From: Chloroflexi bacterium RBG_16_64_43
GTDB taxonomy: Bacteria; Chloroflexota; Anaerolineae; Anaerolineales; RBG-16-64-43
Assembly: GCA_001796965.1 (NCBI GenBank)
Contig: MGOA01000114.1
Span: 1-11,031 of the forward strand
Direction of reading: 5' to 3'
Length of the DNA stretch: 11,031 bases
This document shows positions 1-6,324 of the stretch, piece by piece. The position numbers and the translations under genes were made by a program. Within the stretch, counting starts at the first letter, position 1. Each line of letters starts with the position of its first letter. The notes under the pieces were generated by a model. It searched no databases. It saw only the letters and a list, made by a program, of their open reading frames with translations, and was not told the DNA's origin.

Positions 1-411
1 GGGCAGGGTGAAGGGCATTTGGAACCCGCCGCCGGAGGTGACTTGGCCGGCGACCTGTGATCCTTCGGCGCGGTTGAGCATGGCGCCGAAGGTGCCCACG
101 TCGCGCGTCACCACCGATTTTGGACCCAGGCTGAGCGTGCCACCGACCGCCACGGCATCGCCGTTGACCGTGCCGTCGATGGTGACCGAGCCGCCCACCA
201 GGGCGACGTTGCCGTTGACCTGGGCACCCTCCTCGACGGTCACGCTGCCGCCGATCACCACCAGGTCCCCGTTCAGGGTCTCACCCTGGGCCAGGATGTA
301 GGTACCGCCGAAGATGAGCTTGCCATCCTCGGGGCCGTCGGCCAGGGCCGGGCCGGGGAGCATGAGCAGCAACACACATGCTAGCAATACACTTCGCAAG
401 AGAGTCTTCAT
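1..411 (-). CDS. Exported bactofilin-like (polymer-forming) protein, 3' end outside window
   Basis: The frame is open from ATG 411 to the window edge, giving 137 residues without a stop, so the C-terminus is missing. Residues 1-24 look like a Sec signal peptide: K2, a Leu-rich core, then GPALA before DGPEDG, a good signal peptidase I site. Residues of about 35-100 show short glycine-spaced hydrophobic repeats (GDLVVIGGSVTVEEG, GNVALVGGSVTIDG, GDAVAVGGTLSLG). This is the pattern of the right-handed beta-helix of bactofilins, also called polymer-forming cytoskeletal proteins. Classical bactofilins are cytoplasmic, so an exported member would act at or outside the membrane. The start codon overlaps the anti-sigma stop codon (ATGA), which implies translational coupling in the sigma/anti-sigma operon. 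Function is inferred only from fold and context. An LLAC motif at residues 9-12 sits too close to the N-terminus for a convincing lipobox. Confidence 0.82.
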   Translation of the reverse strand, partial: MKTLLRSVLLACVLLLMLPGPALADGPEDGKLIFGGTYILAQGETLNGDLVVIGGSVTVEEGAQVNGNVALVGGSVTIDGTVNGDAVAVGGTLSLGPKSVVTRDVGTFGAMLNRAEGSQVAGQVTSGGGFQMPFTLP

Positions 412-947
412 TGTCGTACTCCTTGAATCGCATAGCGTGACATCGTGATCAGCCACAGCGAAATGAGTGCCGCAGCACCCACCACAAGCGCAATCCAAAG
501 CCCGGGCGGGACGAGCGCCGCCAGGCTGCGTACCAGCACCAGCCCGACTTCCTGCGCCGCAGCCACTGCGGCGGCCACCCACACCATCACCTGCAGCAGG
601 CCGACGGCCGCGTGCGCCGGCGAGAGCAGCGAGCTGAGCACCTGCCAGCCCAAAAGCACGGCGAGCGCCAGGGCGCCGGCCAAAGACAGGCCAAACACCA
701 GCCAGGCCTGCCAGCGGCGCTGCGCGATCTCGCGCGCGACGAGGGTTGCTTGCCAGCGCTCGGCGAATCCCTCCGTTGGCGCAAGCAGCGGCGCTGCCTC
801 CAGCCGGCGTTCGGCTTCGGCCCAACCGGTGGCCAGAGCGCGGCAGGAGGAGCACTCGCGCAGATGCGATTCGAGCTTGGCCGCCTCTGCCGCCGAAAGA
901 TCGTGTACGGCCAGCAGCCACTCCTCAAACGGCTGGTGCGGCATCAT
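408..947 (-). CDS. Zinc-finger (zf-HC2) membrane anti-sigma factor
   Basis: This 179-residue protein has an N-terminal anti-sigma zinc-finger motif, HLRECSSC, with H28, C32 and C35 in the H-x3-C-x2-C spacing of ZAS/zf-HC2 proteins. Three hydrophobic segments follow, at roughly residues 79-105, 115-140 and 148-170, so the sigma-binding domain should be cytoplasmic and tethered to the membrane. In this family such a protein holds its cognate ECF sigma factor inactive until an envelope signal arrives. An upstream in-frame TTG at 965 would add six residues, but AGGAGG lies five bases before the ATG at 947, which supports the shorter start. The gene begins inside the end of the sigma gene (about 23 bases of overlap), and its stop overlaps the next start. 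Pairing with the adjacent sigma factor is inferred from this arrangement. Confidence 0.88.
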   Translation of the reverse strand: MMPHQPFEEWLLAVHDLSAAEAAKLESHLRECSSCRALATGWAEAERRLEAAPLLAPTEGFAERWQATLVAREIAQRRWQAWLVFGLSLAGALALAVLLGWQVLSSLLSPAHAAVGLLQVMVWVAAAVAAAQEVGLVLVRSLAALVPPGLWIALVVGAAALISLWLITMSRYAIQGVRQ

Positions 948-1527
948 GTGTTCCTCCTCGAGCAAGGCCGCTGGCCTGGCTCTCGGGCCACACGCCGGCT
1001 AACTGGCGGCGTGCGCGATGCAGGCGGCTCTTGACCGCGCTGACCGAGAGCGAAAGGGCCTCGCTCATTTCTTCGTACGAAAGGTCATACCAATAGCGCA
1101 TGACGATCGCGGCGCGATCGAGCGGGTCGAGCGATTGCAGCATGGACGCCACCCGGCGTTCCCGCTCGTGGGCCTCGGCCGAACTTTCCGGGCCGGGCGC
1201 CGGGTCCGGCACATCGTGGTAATCAGGCATCGCCTCGAGCGAGAGCGCCACCAGCCGCTGCCGGCGCAAGTAATCGATGCAGTAATGGGCGGCGATCGAG
1301 AGCAGCCAGGTGGCGAACGGTCGCTGCGGATCGTAGCGCTCCAGGGCCTGGAAAGCCCGCCAGAAGGTCTCTTGGGCCGCGTCTTCAGCCTCGCCGGGGT
1401 TGCCTAGCATGCGCCGGCACAAGTTGTAGACCGGCACCTGGTAGGCCTCGACCAGCAAGGTGAAGGCCTGCCGGTCACCCGCCCGCGCTTGTGCGACCCA
1501 CTCCTGCGGAACGCTCACCGAGCGCAT
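925..1527 (-). CDS. ECF-type sigma-70 family RNA polymerase sigma factor
   Basis: This 200-residue protein has the two-domain ECF layout. Region 2 covers about residues 20-90 and includes YNLCRRMLGNPGEAEDAAQE and RPFATWLLSIAAHYCIDYLR, which correspond to the core-binding and -10-recognition helices. Region 4 covers about residues 130-180, with LDPLDRAAIVMRYWYDLSYE and SLSVSAVKSRLHRARRQL forming the -35-recognition helix-turn-helix. There is no sigma region 3, as expected for ECF factors. The frame stays open upstream to 1638, but ATG 1527 starts just before the first conserved helix and avoids an Arg/Trp-rich, non-homologous N-terminus. The Shine-Dalgarno at this start is weak (GGCGAGA). The 3' end overlaps the anti-sigma gene. 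The preceding lipoprotein gene ends 67 bases upstream, so all may share one transcript. The target regulon is unknown. Confidence 0.9.
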   Translation of the reverse strand: MRSVSVPQEWVAQARAGDRQAFTLLVEAYQVPVYNLCRRMLGNPGEAEDAAQETFWRAFQALERYDPQRPFATWLLSIAAHYCIDYLRRQRLVALSLEAMPDYHDVPDPAPGPESSAEAHERERRVASMLQSLDPLDRAAIVMRYWYDLSYEEMSEALSLSVSAVKSRLHRARRQLAGVWPESQASGLARGGTHDAAPAV

Positions 1528-1594
1528 GGTTTGTCTCGCCAGATCTCGACCATCACTACCCGCTTGCCGCCGCGACCAACAATCGCGGGCGAGC

Positions 1595-2455
1595 CTATCG
1601 GGTCTCAAGGATGAGCTGACCCACACCCATGTCCACATTCAGTTCAAGCTGTATACCATCGCCGACAACGTTGTAGAAGTTCCCACTGCCGATCCAGGCA
1701 CCGGAGGCAGACACCTCGCGCAGTCCGCCACCCAGCGAAAGCCGCGCGTTGGCGTTGGCCGGCACGATCAGGCGCACCGTGCTCACGCCGGAGCGAATGG
1801 ATACCGTGGTCGGCTCGCTCGCCTCGCCTGTGAAATCCAGCGTGTACGTGCCCGCGCCCGACACGAACGTGATCTGCTTGGCGCGTGCATAACCCAGCCC
1901 GCGCAACTCGACCGTCGAGGCTCCGGTGCGATAGACCAGTTCCTCCATGCGTTGTGGGTTAGGGCTGGAGAATACCACCTGCGACTCGCTTGCGCCGTCG
2001 AGCACTTCCAGGCTGCGCAGCGGGACCCCTGATAGATCGAGCGTGCCGCGGTATGCACCCGCGTTGACATGCAGGTCAAGTGGATGCGCCCCTAGACGGA
2101 CGTCCCACTCGTTAGTCACGGAGCTGCCGGTCGGCGTTGTGTAGCCCTCGGGGGCTTCCTGGCGAATGTCGATCTGGTTGGTCGAGCGGTCGACGACCAG
2201 CTTCCAGGAGGGGACATTGCAGCGGACGCTGCCTTCGACCAGAGCCTGCGCTCCTCCGCGCACATCCAGGCGCCCGGCACCCATCGATAGCGTGAGCGCC
2301 ACAGGGTCACTGCCCGCCGGGAGTGGCTCGTCGATCGAGTAGGTTTGGACGGGCCCGATTTCGAGTTCTTGAAGGGTGGGGAGGTTGACGGTAACCCCCG
2401 CGCAGGCCATGGCCAAGACCGCCAAGGCCCCCGTCAGGACGAGAAAGGGTTTCAT
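1595..2455 (-). CDS. Toast_rack/LiaF-like lipoprotein
   Basis: This 286-residue protein starts with a lipoprotein signal: MKPFLVLTGALAVLAMAC, with C18 in an A-M-A-C lipobox, so it is probably anchored to the outer face of the membrane. The rest is rich in beta-strand repeats such as LTLSMGAGRLDVRGGAQ (residues about 54-70), TVSIRSGVSTVRLIVP and, at the end, ELNVDMGVGQLILETR. This matches the Toast_rack (DUF2154) and LiaF-type C-terminal folds found beside envelope-stress regulators in Gram-positive and Chloroflexota genomes. GGAGG lies five bases before ATG 2455, which fixes the start. The gene is first in the cluster that continues into the sigma and anti-sigma genes. A role as a surface sensor or accessory of that pair is inference. 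The family call rests on pattern recognition of repeats, not on a profile search. Confidence 0.78.
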   Translation of the reverse strand: MKPFLVLTGALAVLAMACAGVTVNLPTLQELEIGPVQTYSIDEPLPAGSDPVALTLSMGAGRLDVRGGAQALVEGSVRCNVPSWKLVVDRSTNQIDIRQEAPEGYTTPTGSSVTNEWDVRLGAHPLDLHVNAGAYRGTLDLSGVPLRSLEVLDGASESQVVFSSPNPQRMEELVYRTGASTVELRGLGYARAKQITFVSGAGTYTLDFTGEASEPTTVSIRSGVSTVRLIVPANANARLSLGGGLREVSASGAWIGSGNFYNVVGDGIQLELNVDMGVGQLILETR

Positions 2456-2526
2456 GGAGACCTCCGGATACAGAACGAAGCTCCGTGGATTTCCGCGTCG
2501 AGCACGCCCGGCGGGAGCTTCTTACC

Positions 2527-2556
2527 AATATACGGCACACCGGCCGGCCGGGTTGC
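2527..2556 (-). promoter_or_regulatory. Candidate ECF-type promoter for the lipoprotein/sigma cluster
   Basis: On the minus strand GCAACC (2556-2551) is followed after exactly 16 bases by CGTA (2534-2531). This resembles the bipartite AAC ... CGT(A/C) promoters used by many ECF sigma factors. TATATT at 2532-2527 overlaps the -10 part, so housekeeping recognition is also possible, but no good TTGACA lies at the right distance. The site is about 75 bases before the lipoprotein ATG and just beyond the terminator of the upstream S1 gene. Autoregulation by the sigma factor of the same cluster is inferred. Confidence 0.4.
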
Positions 2557-2564
2557 GCAGCTTG

Positions 2565-2594
2565 AAACAAACCAGCGCCGTGGGTCGGCGCTGG
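2565..2594 (-). terminator. Rho-independent terminator of the S1-domain gene
   Basis: On the minus strand, CCAGCGCCG and CGGCGCTGG form a perfect 9-bp GC-rich stem with the 5-base loop ACCCA (2594-2572). TTTGTTT (2571-2565) follows directly. It lies about 55 bases after the S1-domain stop codon and separates that gene from the lipoprotein/sigma cluster. The plus-strand orientation lacks a U-run. Confidence 0.82.
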
Positions 2595-2648
2595 CTATTC
2601 TTCGCTGGAAATCCTTGGCGGGTGAAACGGCGCGTGACGCGGGCGGCC

Positions 2649-3950
2649 CTACGCCTCGCCGCCGGAGAGCTCGCCGGGTGGAGGTTCCTCGGCAGGAGGA
2701 AGTGCCTCGGCAGGCGGAGGCGGCTCGGCGAGCGGAGGTGCCTCGCCCTCCTCGGTCGACATGTCGCGCATGGCGGCTTCCCAATCCATATCTGCGTAGT
2801 CGGCCGATTGCACTCGCTTCAAGCTGAGCCCGATACGCCGAGCTTGCGGGTCGACCTTGACCACCCGCAGGGTGAGGGTCTGGCCTTCCTGCAATACCTC
2901 ACGCGGATGCTCGATGCGCTGCTCCGACAACTCGGTGATGTGGATCAGGCCCTCCACTTCGTCGTGGCCCTCCAGGCGCGCGAAGGCCCCAAACTTGGCC
3001 AGCTTGGTGACCGTGGCGGTGACCAACTGCCCTTCGTGCAGCGCGCCGAGCACTTCCGCCCATGGGTCTTGCGCCAGGGCCTTCATCGACAAGCTGATGC
3101 GCTTGCGCTCGCGATCGACCCCGAGCACGCGCACGCGCACCTTCTGCCCGACCTTGAGCACCTCCGACGGGTGGTTGATGCGCTTCCAGGATATCTCCGA
3201 AAGATGCACCAGCCCATCCGCCCCGCCTAAATCGACAAAGGCGCCGAAACTGGCCAGGCTGATGACGTGCCCCGTGTGTTCTTCGCCCTCGTGCAGCTCA
3301 TTCAGCAGGCGTTCCTTCTGGCTCTCGCGGGCCTCTTTGGCGGCGGCGCGTTCGGAAAGGATCAGGCGGTTGCGGCTGCGATCCACCTCGATCACTTTGA
3401 CGTGGATCGGCTCGCCGACCATCTTGCTCCACTTCTGCTCGGGGGTTTCCCCTTCGCTGCGGTGGCGCCGGCTCAGGCTGAATTGCGAGGCGGGTACAAA
3501 CCCGCGCAAGTTGCCTACCTTGACGATCAGACCGCCCTTATTGAAGCCATCCACCCGGCCGCCATAGACCGTCTGGCTCGCCATCAGTTGTTCCACCTGG
3601 TGCCAGTCGGTTTCCTCTTGGGCGCGCGCCAGCGACAGCAACACGTTGCCGGCGTGGTCTTCCGGGTTGATCACGTAGACGGTGATCTCCTGGCCCTCGT
3701 GGAGCAGGCCGCGCGCAGCGGCATCCAGCTTCTCGAGCTCCTTGGCCGGGATCACGCCCTCCGACTTGGTGCCGATCGATACCAGCACTTCGTTAGCCGT
3801 GATGCGGGCAATGACGCCCTTGCGGATATCGCCTCGTTTGGGCTGATCTGCACTTTCCGACTGCTGAAGCAGATCGCCCATCGAACTGTCGGGTCGAGCG
3901 GGAGGGGTGGGGTTCTCTTCCGGGCTCGACGATGGGGGTTGGCTCGACAT
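2649..3950 (-). CDS. S1 RNA-binding domain protein (ribosomal protein S1-like, four S1 repeats)
   Basis: This 433-residue protein carries four S1 (OB-fold) domains, at roughly residues 38-110, 127-205, 217-290 and 302-380. The third and fourth are the most canonical: GHVISLASFGAFVDLGGADG followed by GLVHLSEISW, and TKLAKFGAFARLEG followed by GLIHITELS, each ending in a (R)ISLSMK/(R)IGLSLK strand. A disordered Pro/Ser-rich N-terminus and a repetitive Pro/Glu/Ala tail of about 35 residues flank the domains. It probably binds mRNA as a ribosomal S1 protein or translation factor in the cytoplasm. The length suits the shorter S1 proteins of Chloroflexota and Gram-positive bacteria, so rpsA is possible, but a paralogue cannot be excluded. 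I chose ATG 3950; an in-frame GTG at 3959 would add three residues. Its own promoter and terminator make it monocistronic. Confidence 0.88.
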   Translation of the reverse strand: MSSQPPSSSPEENPTPPARPDSSMGDLLQQSESADQPKRGDIRKGVIARITANEVLVSIGTKSEGVIPAKELEKLDAAARGLLHEGQEITVYVINPEDHAGNVLLSLARAQEETDWHQVEQLMASQTVYGGRVDGFNKGGLIVKVGNLRGFVPASQFSLSRRHRSEGETPEQKWSKMVGEPIHVKVIEVDRSRNRLILSERAAAKEARESQKERLLNELHEGEEHTGHVISLASFGAFVDLGGADGLVHLSEISWKRINHPSEVLKVGQKVRVRVLGVDRERKRISLSMKALAQDPWAEVLGALHEGQLVTATVTKLAKFGAFARLEGHDEVEGLIHITELSEQRIEHPREVLQEGQTLTLRVVKVDPQARRIGLSLKRVQSADYADMDWEAAMRDMSTEEGEAPPLAEPPPPAEALPPAEEPPPGELSGGEA

Positions 3951-3984
3951 GAACTTCACTTACTCCGGGTTCCGAGATGTTTTC

Positions 3985-4013
3985 ATTATACGGGCGAACC
4001 ACATTCCCCGCAA
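3985..4013 (-). promoter_or_regulatory. Sigma-70 type promoter of the S1-domain gene
   Basis: On the minus strand a perfect -10 hexamer TATAAT (3990-3985) lies exactly 17 bases from TTGCGG (4013-4008), which shares TTG with the -35 consensus. The site is about 35 bases before the chosen ATG, so the leader is short. It is divergent from the chelatase promoter in the same 271-base intergenic gap (3951-4221). Confidence 0.72.
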
Positions 4014-4197
4014 CCGAAGGCCCATTGAGGCGCAGCAGAACGCATACACCGCCGCCGAAGGAGGGTGGGATCGGCCCGCTGGATGTGGCAGGAGGGGCAG
4101 CCGGGTCGGGGCCTCGGCTCACTTCACGAAGCGGCCGCTCTCCACAGCTGACGGGCGGGCAGGGCTTCTGTGCGAGGGGAGAGGCACTCCGGCGCGT

Positions 4198-4214
4198 TAT
4201 AATCTAAGGTGGAG
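4198..4214 (+). promoter_or_regulatory. -10 element and Shine-Dalgarno of the chelatase unit
   Basis: A perfect TATAAT occupies 4198-4203, without a recognisable -35 hexamer upstream. A start site around 4210 would leave a leader of only about 12 bases. The ribosome binding sequence AAGGTGGAG (4206-4214) lies seven bases before ATG 4222 and would be partly cut by such a start, so the exact start point matters. The remaining 4014-4190 stretch shows no gene and no B12-riboswitch-like structure that I can recognise. Confidence 0.55.
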
Positions 4215-4221
4215 TCACGGC

Positions 4222-5331
4222 ATGCCACAGATTTTCCCCTTTACGGCCATCGTCGGCCAAGAGCGCATGAAACGCGCGCTGCTGCTTAATGCGGTCAATC
4301 CGCGCATCGGCGGGGTGTTAATCCGCGGCGAGCGCGGTACGGCCAAATCGACCGCCGCGCGTGCCTTGGCGGCGCTGCTGCCGGAGGTGCGCGTTGTGCG
4401 CAACTGCCGCTTCGGTTGCGACCCCGACCGGCCGACCACCTGGTGCACCGAGTGCCGTGAGCGCGAGCATGCCAACGGGCCGCTGCCCTACGACATGCGC
4501 CGCACCTCCTTCGTCAACCTGCCAGTCTCGGCCACTGAGGACCGGGTCGTGGGCACGCTGGATATCGAGCGGGCGATCCAAAAAGGGGAGCGCTACTTCG
4601 AGCCCGGCGTGTTGGCCTCGGCCAACCGCGGCATGCTCTATATCGACGAGGTCAACCTGCTCGACGATCACGTGGTCGATATTCTCCTGGATTCGGCGGC
4701 CATGGGCATGAACATCGTCGAGCGCGAGGGGATTTCGTTCACCCATCCGGCGCGATTCATCCTGGTGGGCACTATGAACCCGGAGGAGGGGGACCTGCGC
4801 CCGCAGCTTCTGGACCGCTTTGCCCTGTGCGTCGAAGTCCACGGCATCATCGACGCGCGCGACCGGGTGGCGATCATGGAACGCAACCTGGCTTTTGAGA
4901 GTTCGCCCGAGAATTTCCGCGCCGAATGGCTCGCCAAGGAAAACGAACTCTCGGCCGAGATCGAACGCGCGCGCGAATTGGTGGAGCACGTCGCCTACTC
5001 CAGCCGCGACCTGCTTTCCATTGCCGGTCTGACGGCCTCGCTGCAGGTGGATGGGCACCGCGCAGACCTGGTCATCCTCAAGGCTGCCCGCGCCCAGGCG
5101 GCGCTGCATGGCCGCAAGGCCATCTCCGACCACGACATCGCCGTGGCGGCCGAGCTCGCACTGCCTCACCGCATGAAGAAGGGCCCCTTGCAGCAGAGCG
5201 AGATGAGCTTGTACAACCTTGAGGAGCGCATCGACCAAATCCACGCGGACATGCAGTCGCAGGATGAGGCCGACCCGCGCCTGAGCGAAGACCCGTCCGC
5301 CTCAACCGTCGTAAAAAAAAAGATGAGCTGA
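4222..5331 (+). CDS. chlI: Magnesium/cobalt chelatase AAA+ ATPase subunit (ChlI/BchI-type; zero-frame product of a probable frameshift gene)
   Basis: This 369-residue AAA+ protein belongs to the MoxR/helix-2-insert chelatase group. Walker A is GERGTAKST (36-44), Walker B is LYIDE (139-143), and sensor 1 with the arginine finger region is VGTMNPEEGDLRPQLLDRF (182-200). Four cysteines (62, 66, 75, 78) form a C-x3-C-x8-C-x2-C insert after the first ATPase strand, which may bind metal. In this family the AAA+ ring drives insertion of Mg2+ or Co2+ into a tetrapyrrole by a large CobN/ChlH subunit. ATG 4222 has a good Shine-Dalgarno seven bases upstream and begins the conserved FPFTAIVGQE. The C-terminus is a charged, disordered tail ending VVKKKMS. 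The stop lies six bases after a slippery A run. A -1 shift there fuses this frame to the following VWA domain as a ChlD-type protein. The frame upstream to 3907 is open but not conserved. Confidence 0.9.
   Translation: MPQIFPFTAIVGQERMKRALLLNAVNPRIGGVLIRGERGTAKSTAARALAALLPEVRVVRNCRFGCDPDRPTTWCTECREREHANGPLPYDMRRTSFVNLPVSATEDRVVGTLDIERAIQKGERYFEPGVLASANRGMLYIDEVNLLDDHVVDILLDSAAMGMNIVEREGISFTHPARFILVGTMNPEEGDLRPQLLDRFALCVEVHGIIDARDRVAIMERNLAFESSPENFRAEWLAKENELSAEIERARELVEHVAYSSRDLLSIAGLTASLQVDGHRADLVILKAARAQAALHGRKAISDHDIAVAAELALPHRMKKGPLQQSEMSLYNLEERIDQIHADMQSQDEADPRLSEDPSASTVVKKKMS
5313..5331 (+). other. Candidate programmed -1 ribosomal frameshift site
   Basis: A run of nine A (5313-5321) is followed by G. 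In the zero frame it reads GTA AAA AAA AAG ATG AGC TGA, so A AAA AAG (5316-5322) is an X_XXY_YYZ heptamer identical to the dnaX slippery sequence and in the correct phase. Six bases later comes the zero-frame stop. Slipping back one base continues as GAT GAG CTG AAC and enters the VWA frame with no stop until 6281, giving a 686-residue product. A small hairpin, TGAGC (5324-5328) with GCTCA (5339-5343), starts very close to the site. The region 8-16 bases upstream is pyrimidine-rich and lacks a Shine-Dalgarno-like stimulator. Transcriptional slippage on the A run would have the same effect. Confidence 0.7.
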
Positions 5332-5360
5332 ACGCCCCGCTCAAAGAAGGCCAGCCTCAG

Positions 5361-6281
5361 GTGGCACCGGTCGAGCCAGCCCTCCAGCCTCCGCTCCAAT
5401 CGGAGGACCGTCCGTGGTGGGAGGGCGGCCAGAAGGTGAAGATGGGCTCGGCCTTTGCGCCGCGCCGCCTATCCACCCCGCTCGACCGCCTCACACGGCG
5501 CCAGGCTGGGCGCCGCTCGCGCACGCACACCAGCCAGAAACGCGGGCGCTACGTTCAGGCGCGGCCCACGCCCGGAAAGGCGGTCGATCTCGCCATCGAC
5601 GCCACTCTGCGCGCCGCAGCGCCCTTCCAGGTGGAGCGCCACGAAGAGCGCGAGAAGGTCGCCTTTGCGGTGCATCCCTCCGACTTCCACCGCAAGGTCC
5701 GAGTTCGCCGCGCCGCCAACCTGATACTCTTCGTGGTGGACGCCTCTTGGTCGATGGCAGTCGCCGAGCGCATGTCCGCCACCAAGGGTGCCATTCTCTC
5801 GCTGCTGACCGACGCATACCAGAGGCGCGATCGGGTGGGCCTGGTGGTGTTTCAGAAGGACCGCGCCCACTTGGTGCTGCCGCCAACTCACTCCACGCAC
5901 TTGGCCACGCGAGCGCTGGCCGACATTCCGGTAGGCGGCAAGACGCCGCTCTCGGCCGGGCTGGCGCTGGCGCTCAAAGTCTTCCGCCAGGAGAAAGTGC
6001 TGCATCCGGAAGTGATGCCGTTGATGATCCTGCTCACCGACGGTGCGGCCAATGTCTCGCTCGGCGCACTGCCGCCGCTGGAGGAAGCCCACCACTTTGC
6101 AGACGATCTGCGCGAGGCGCACATCCGCAGTGTGGTGGTCAACATGGAGCACGCCGCCTTCGATCAGGGCCTGGCCCGCGCGCTGGCCGATCACCTCAAG
6201 GGCCCGTGCTACACGTTGCAGGAGCTGCGCGCCGAGGCATTGTACGAGACCGTGCGCAGCGAATTGGACCAGGCCGGGTGA
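5361..6281 (+). CDS. chlD: Chelatase VWA-domain region (ChlD/BchD/CobT-type C-terminal part, in -1 frame)
   Basis: From GTG 5361 this frame encodes 306 residues. It is also open upstream through the A run to the AAA+ frame. A Pro/Gln-rich linker leads to the conserved GRRSRTHTSQKRGRYV basic segment (about 50-65). A von Willebrand factor A domain follows (about 118-300). Its metal-ion-dependent adhesion site is visible: DASWSM (D127, S129, S131), T195 in GGKTPLS and D227 in LLTDGAANV. In chelatases this domain contacts the AAA+ ring and the large subunit. Residue 130 is Trp where most relatives have Gly (DASGSM). There is no strong Shine-Dalgarno for GTG 5361: AAGAAGG is ten bases away. An in-frame ATG at 5442 has GAAGGTGAAG before it, so separate initiation is a fallback. 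The preferred reading is the C-terminal half of a frameshifted ChlD beginning at 4222. Confidence 0.87.
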   Translation: MAPVEPALQPPLQSEDRPWWEGGQKVKMGSAFAPRRLSTPLDRLTRRQAGRRSRTHTSQKRGRYVQARPTPGKAVDLAIDATLRAAAPFQVERHEEREKVAFAVHPSDFHRKVRVRRAANLILFVVDASWSMAVAERMSATKGAILSLLTDAYQRRDRVGLVVFQKDRAHLVLPPTHSTHLATRALADIPVGGKTPLSAGLALALKVFRQEKVLHPEVMPLMILLTDGAANVSLGALPPLEEAHHFADDLREAHIRSVVVNMEHAAFDQGLARALADHLKGPCYTLQELRAEALYETVRSELDQAG

Positions 6282-6324
6282 GCGGCGGTTCCCTAAGCAG
6301 CCCTGTTCTTGTCGAAGGTCCCCG

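Noticed and set aside
1528..1638. Longer sigma factor N-terminus up to 1638
   Set aside because: It would overlap the end of the lipoprotein gene with an Arg/Trp/Ser-rich segment unlike ECF sigma factors.
4014..4190. Cobalamin riboswitch before the chelatase gene
   Set aside because: I could not find a B12-box-like core, and the likely transcription start near 4210 would exclude this stretch from the mRNA.
3907..4221. N-terminal extension of the AAA+ frame upstream of ATG 4222
   Set aside because: It overlaps the promoters and the S1 gene, has no conserved sequence, and the proper Shine-Dalgarno and family start are at 4222.
4318..5244. Long minus-strand frame opposite the AAA+ gene
   Set aside because: It is a mirror frame of a GC-rich coding region with no domain pattern; the plus strand has clear Walker and sensor motifs.
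5388..5406. CCTCCG/CGGAGG hairpin as a frameshift stimulator
   Set aside because: The 6-bp stem is real but begins about 65 bases after the slippery site, too far for the usual 5-9 base spacing.
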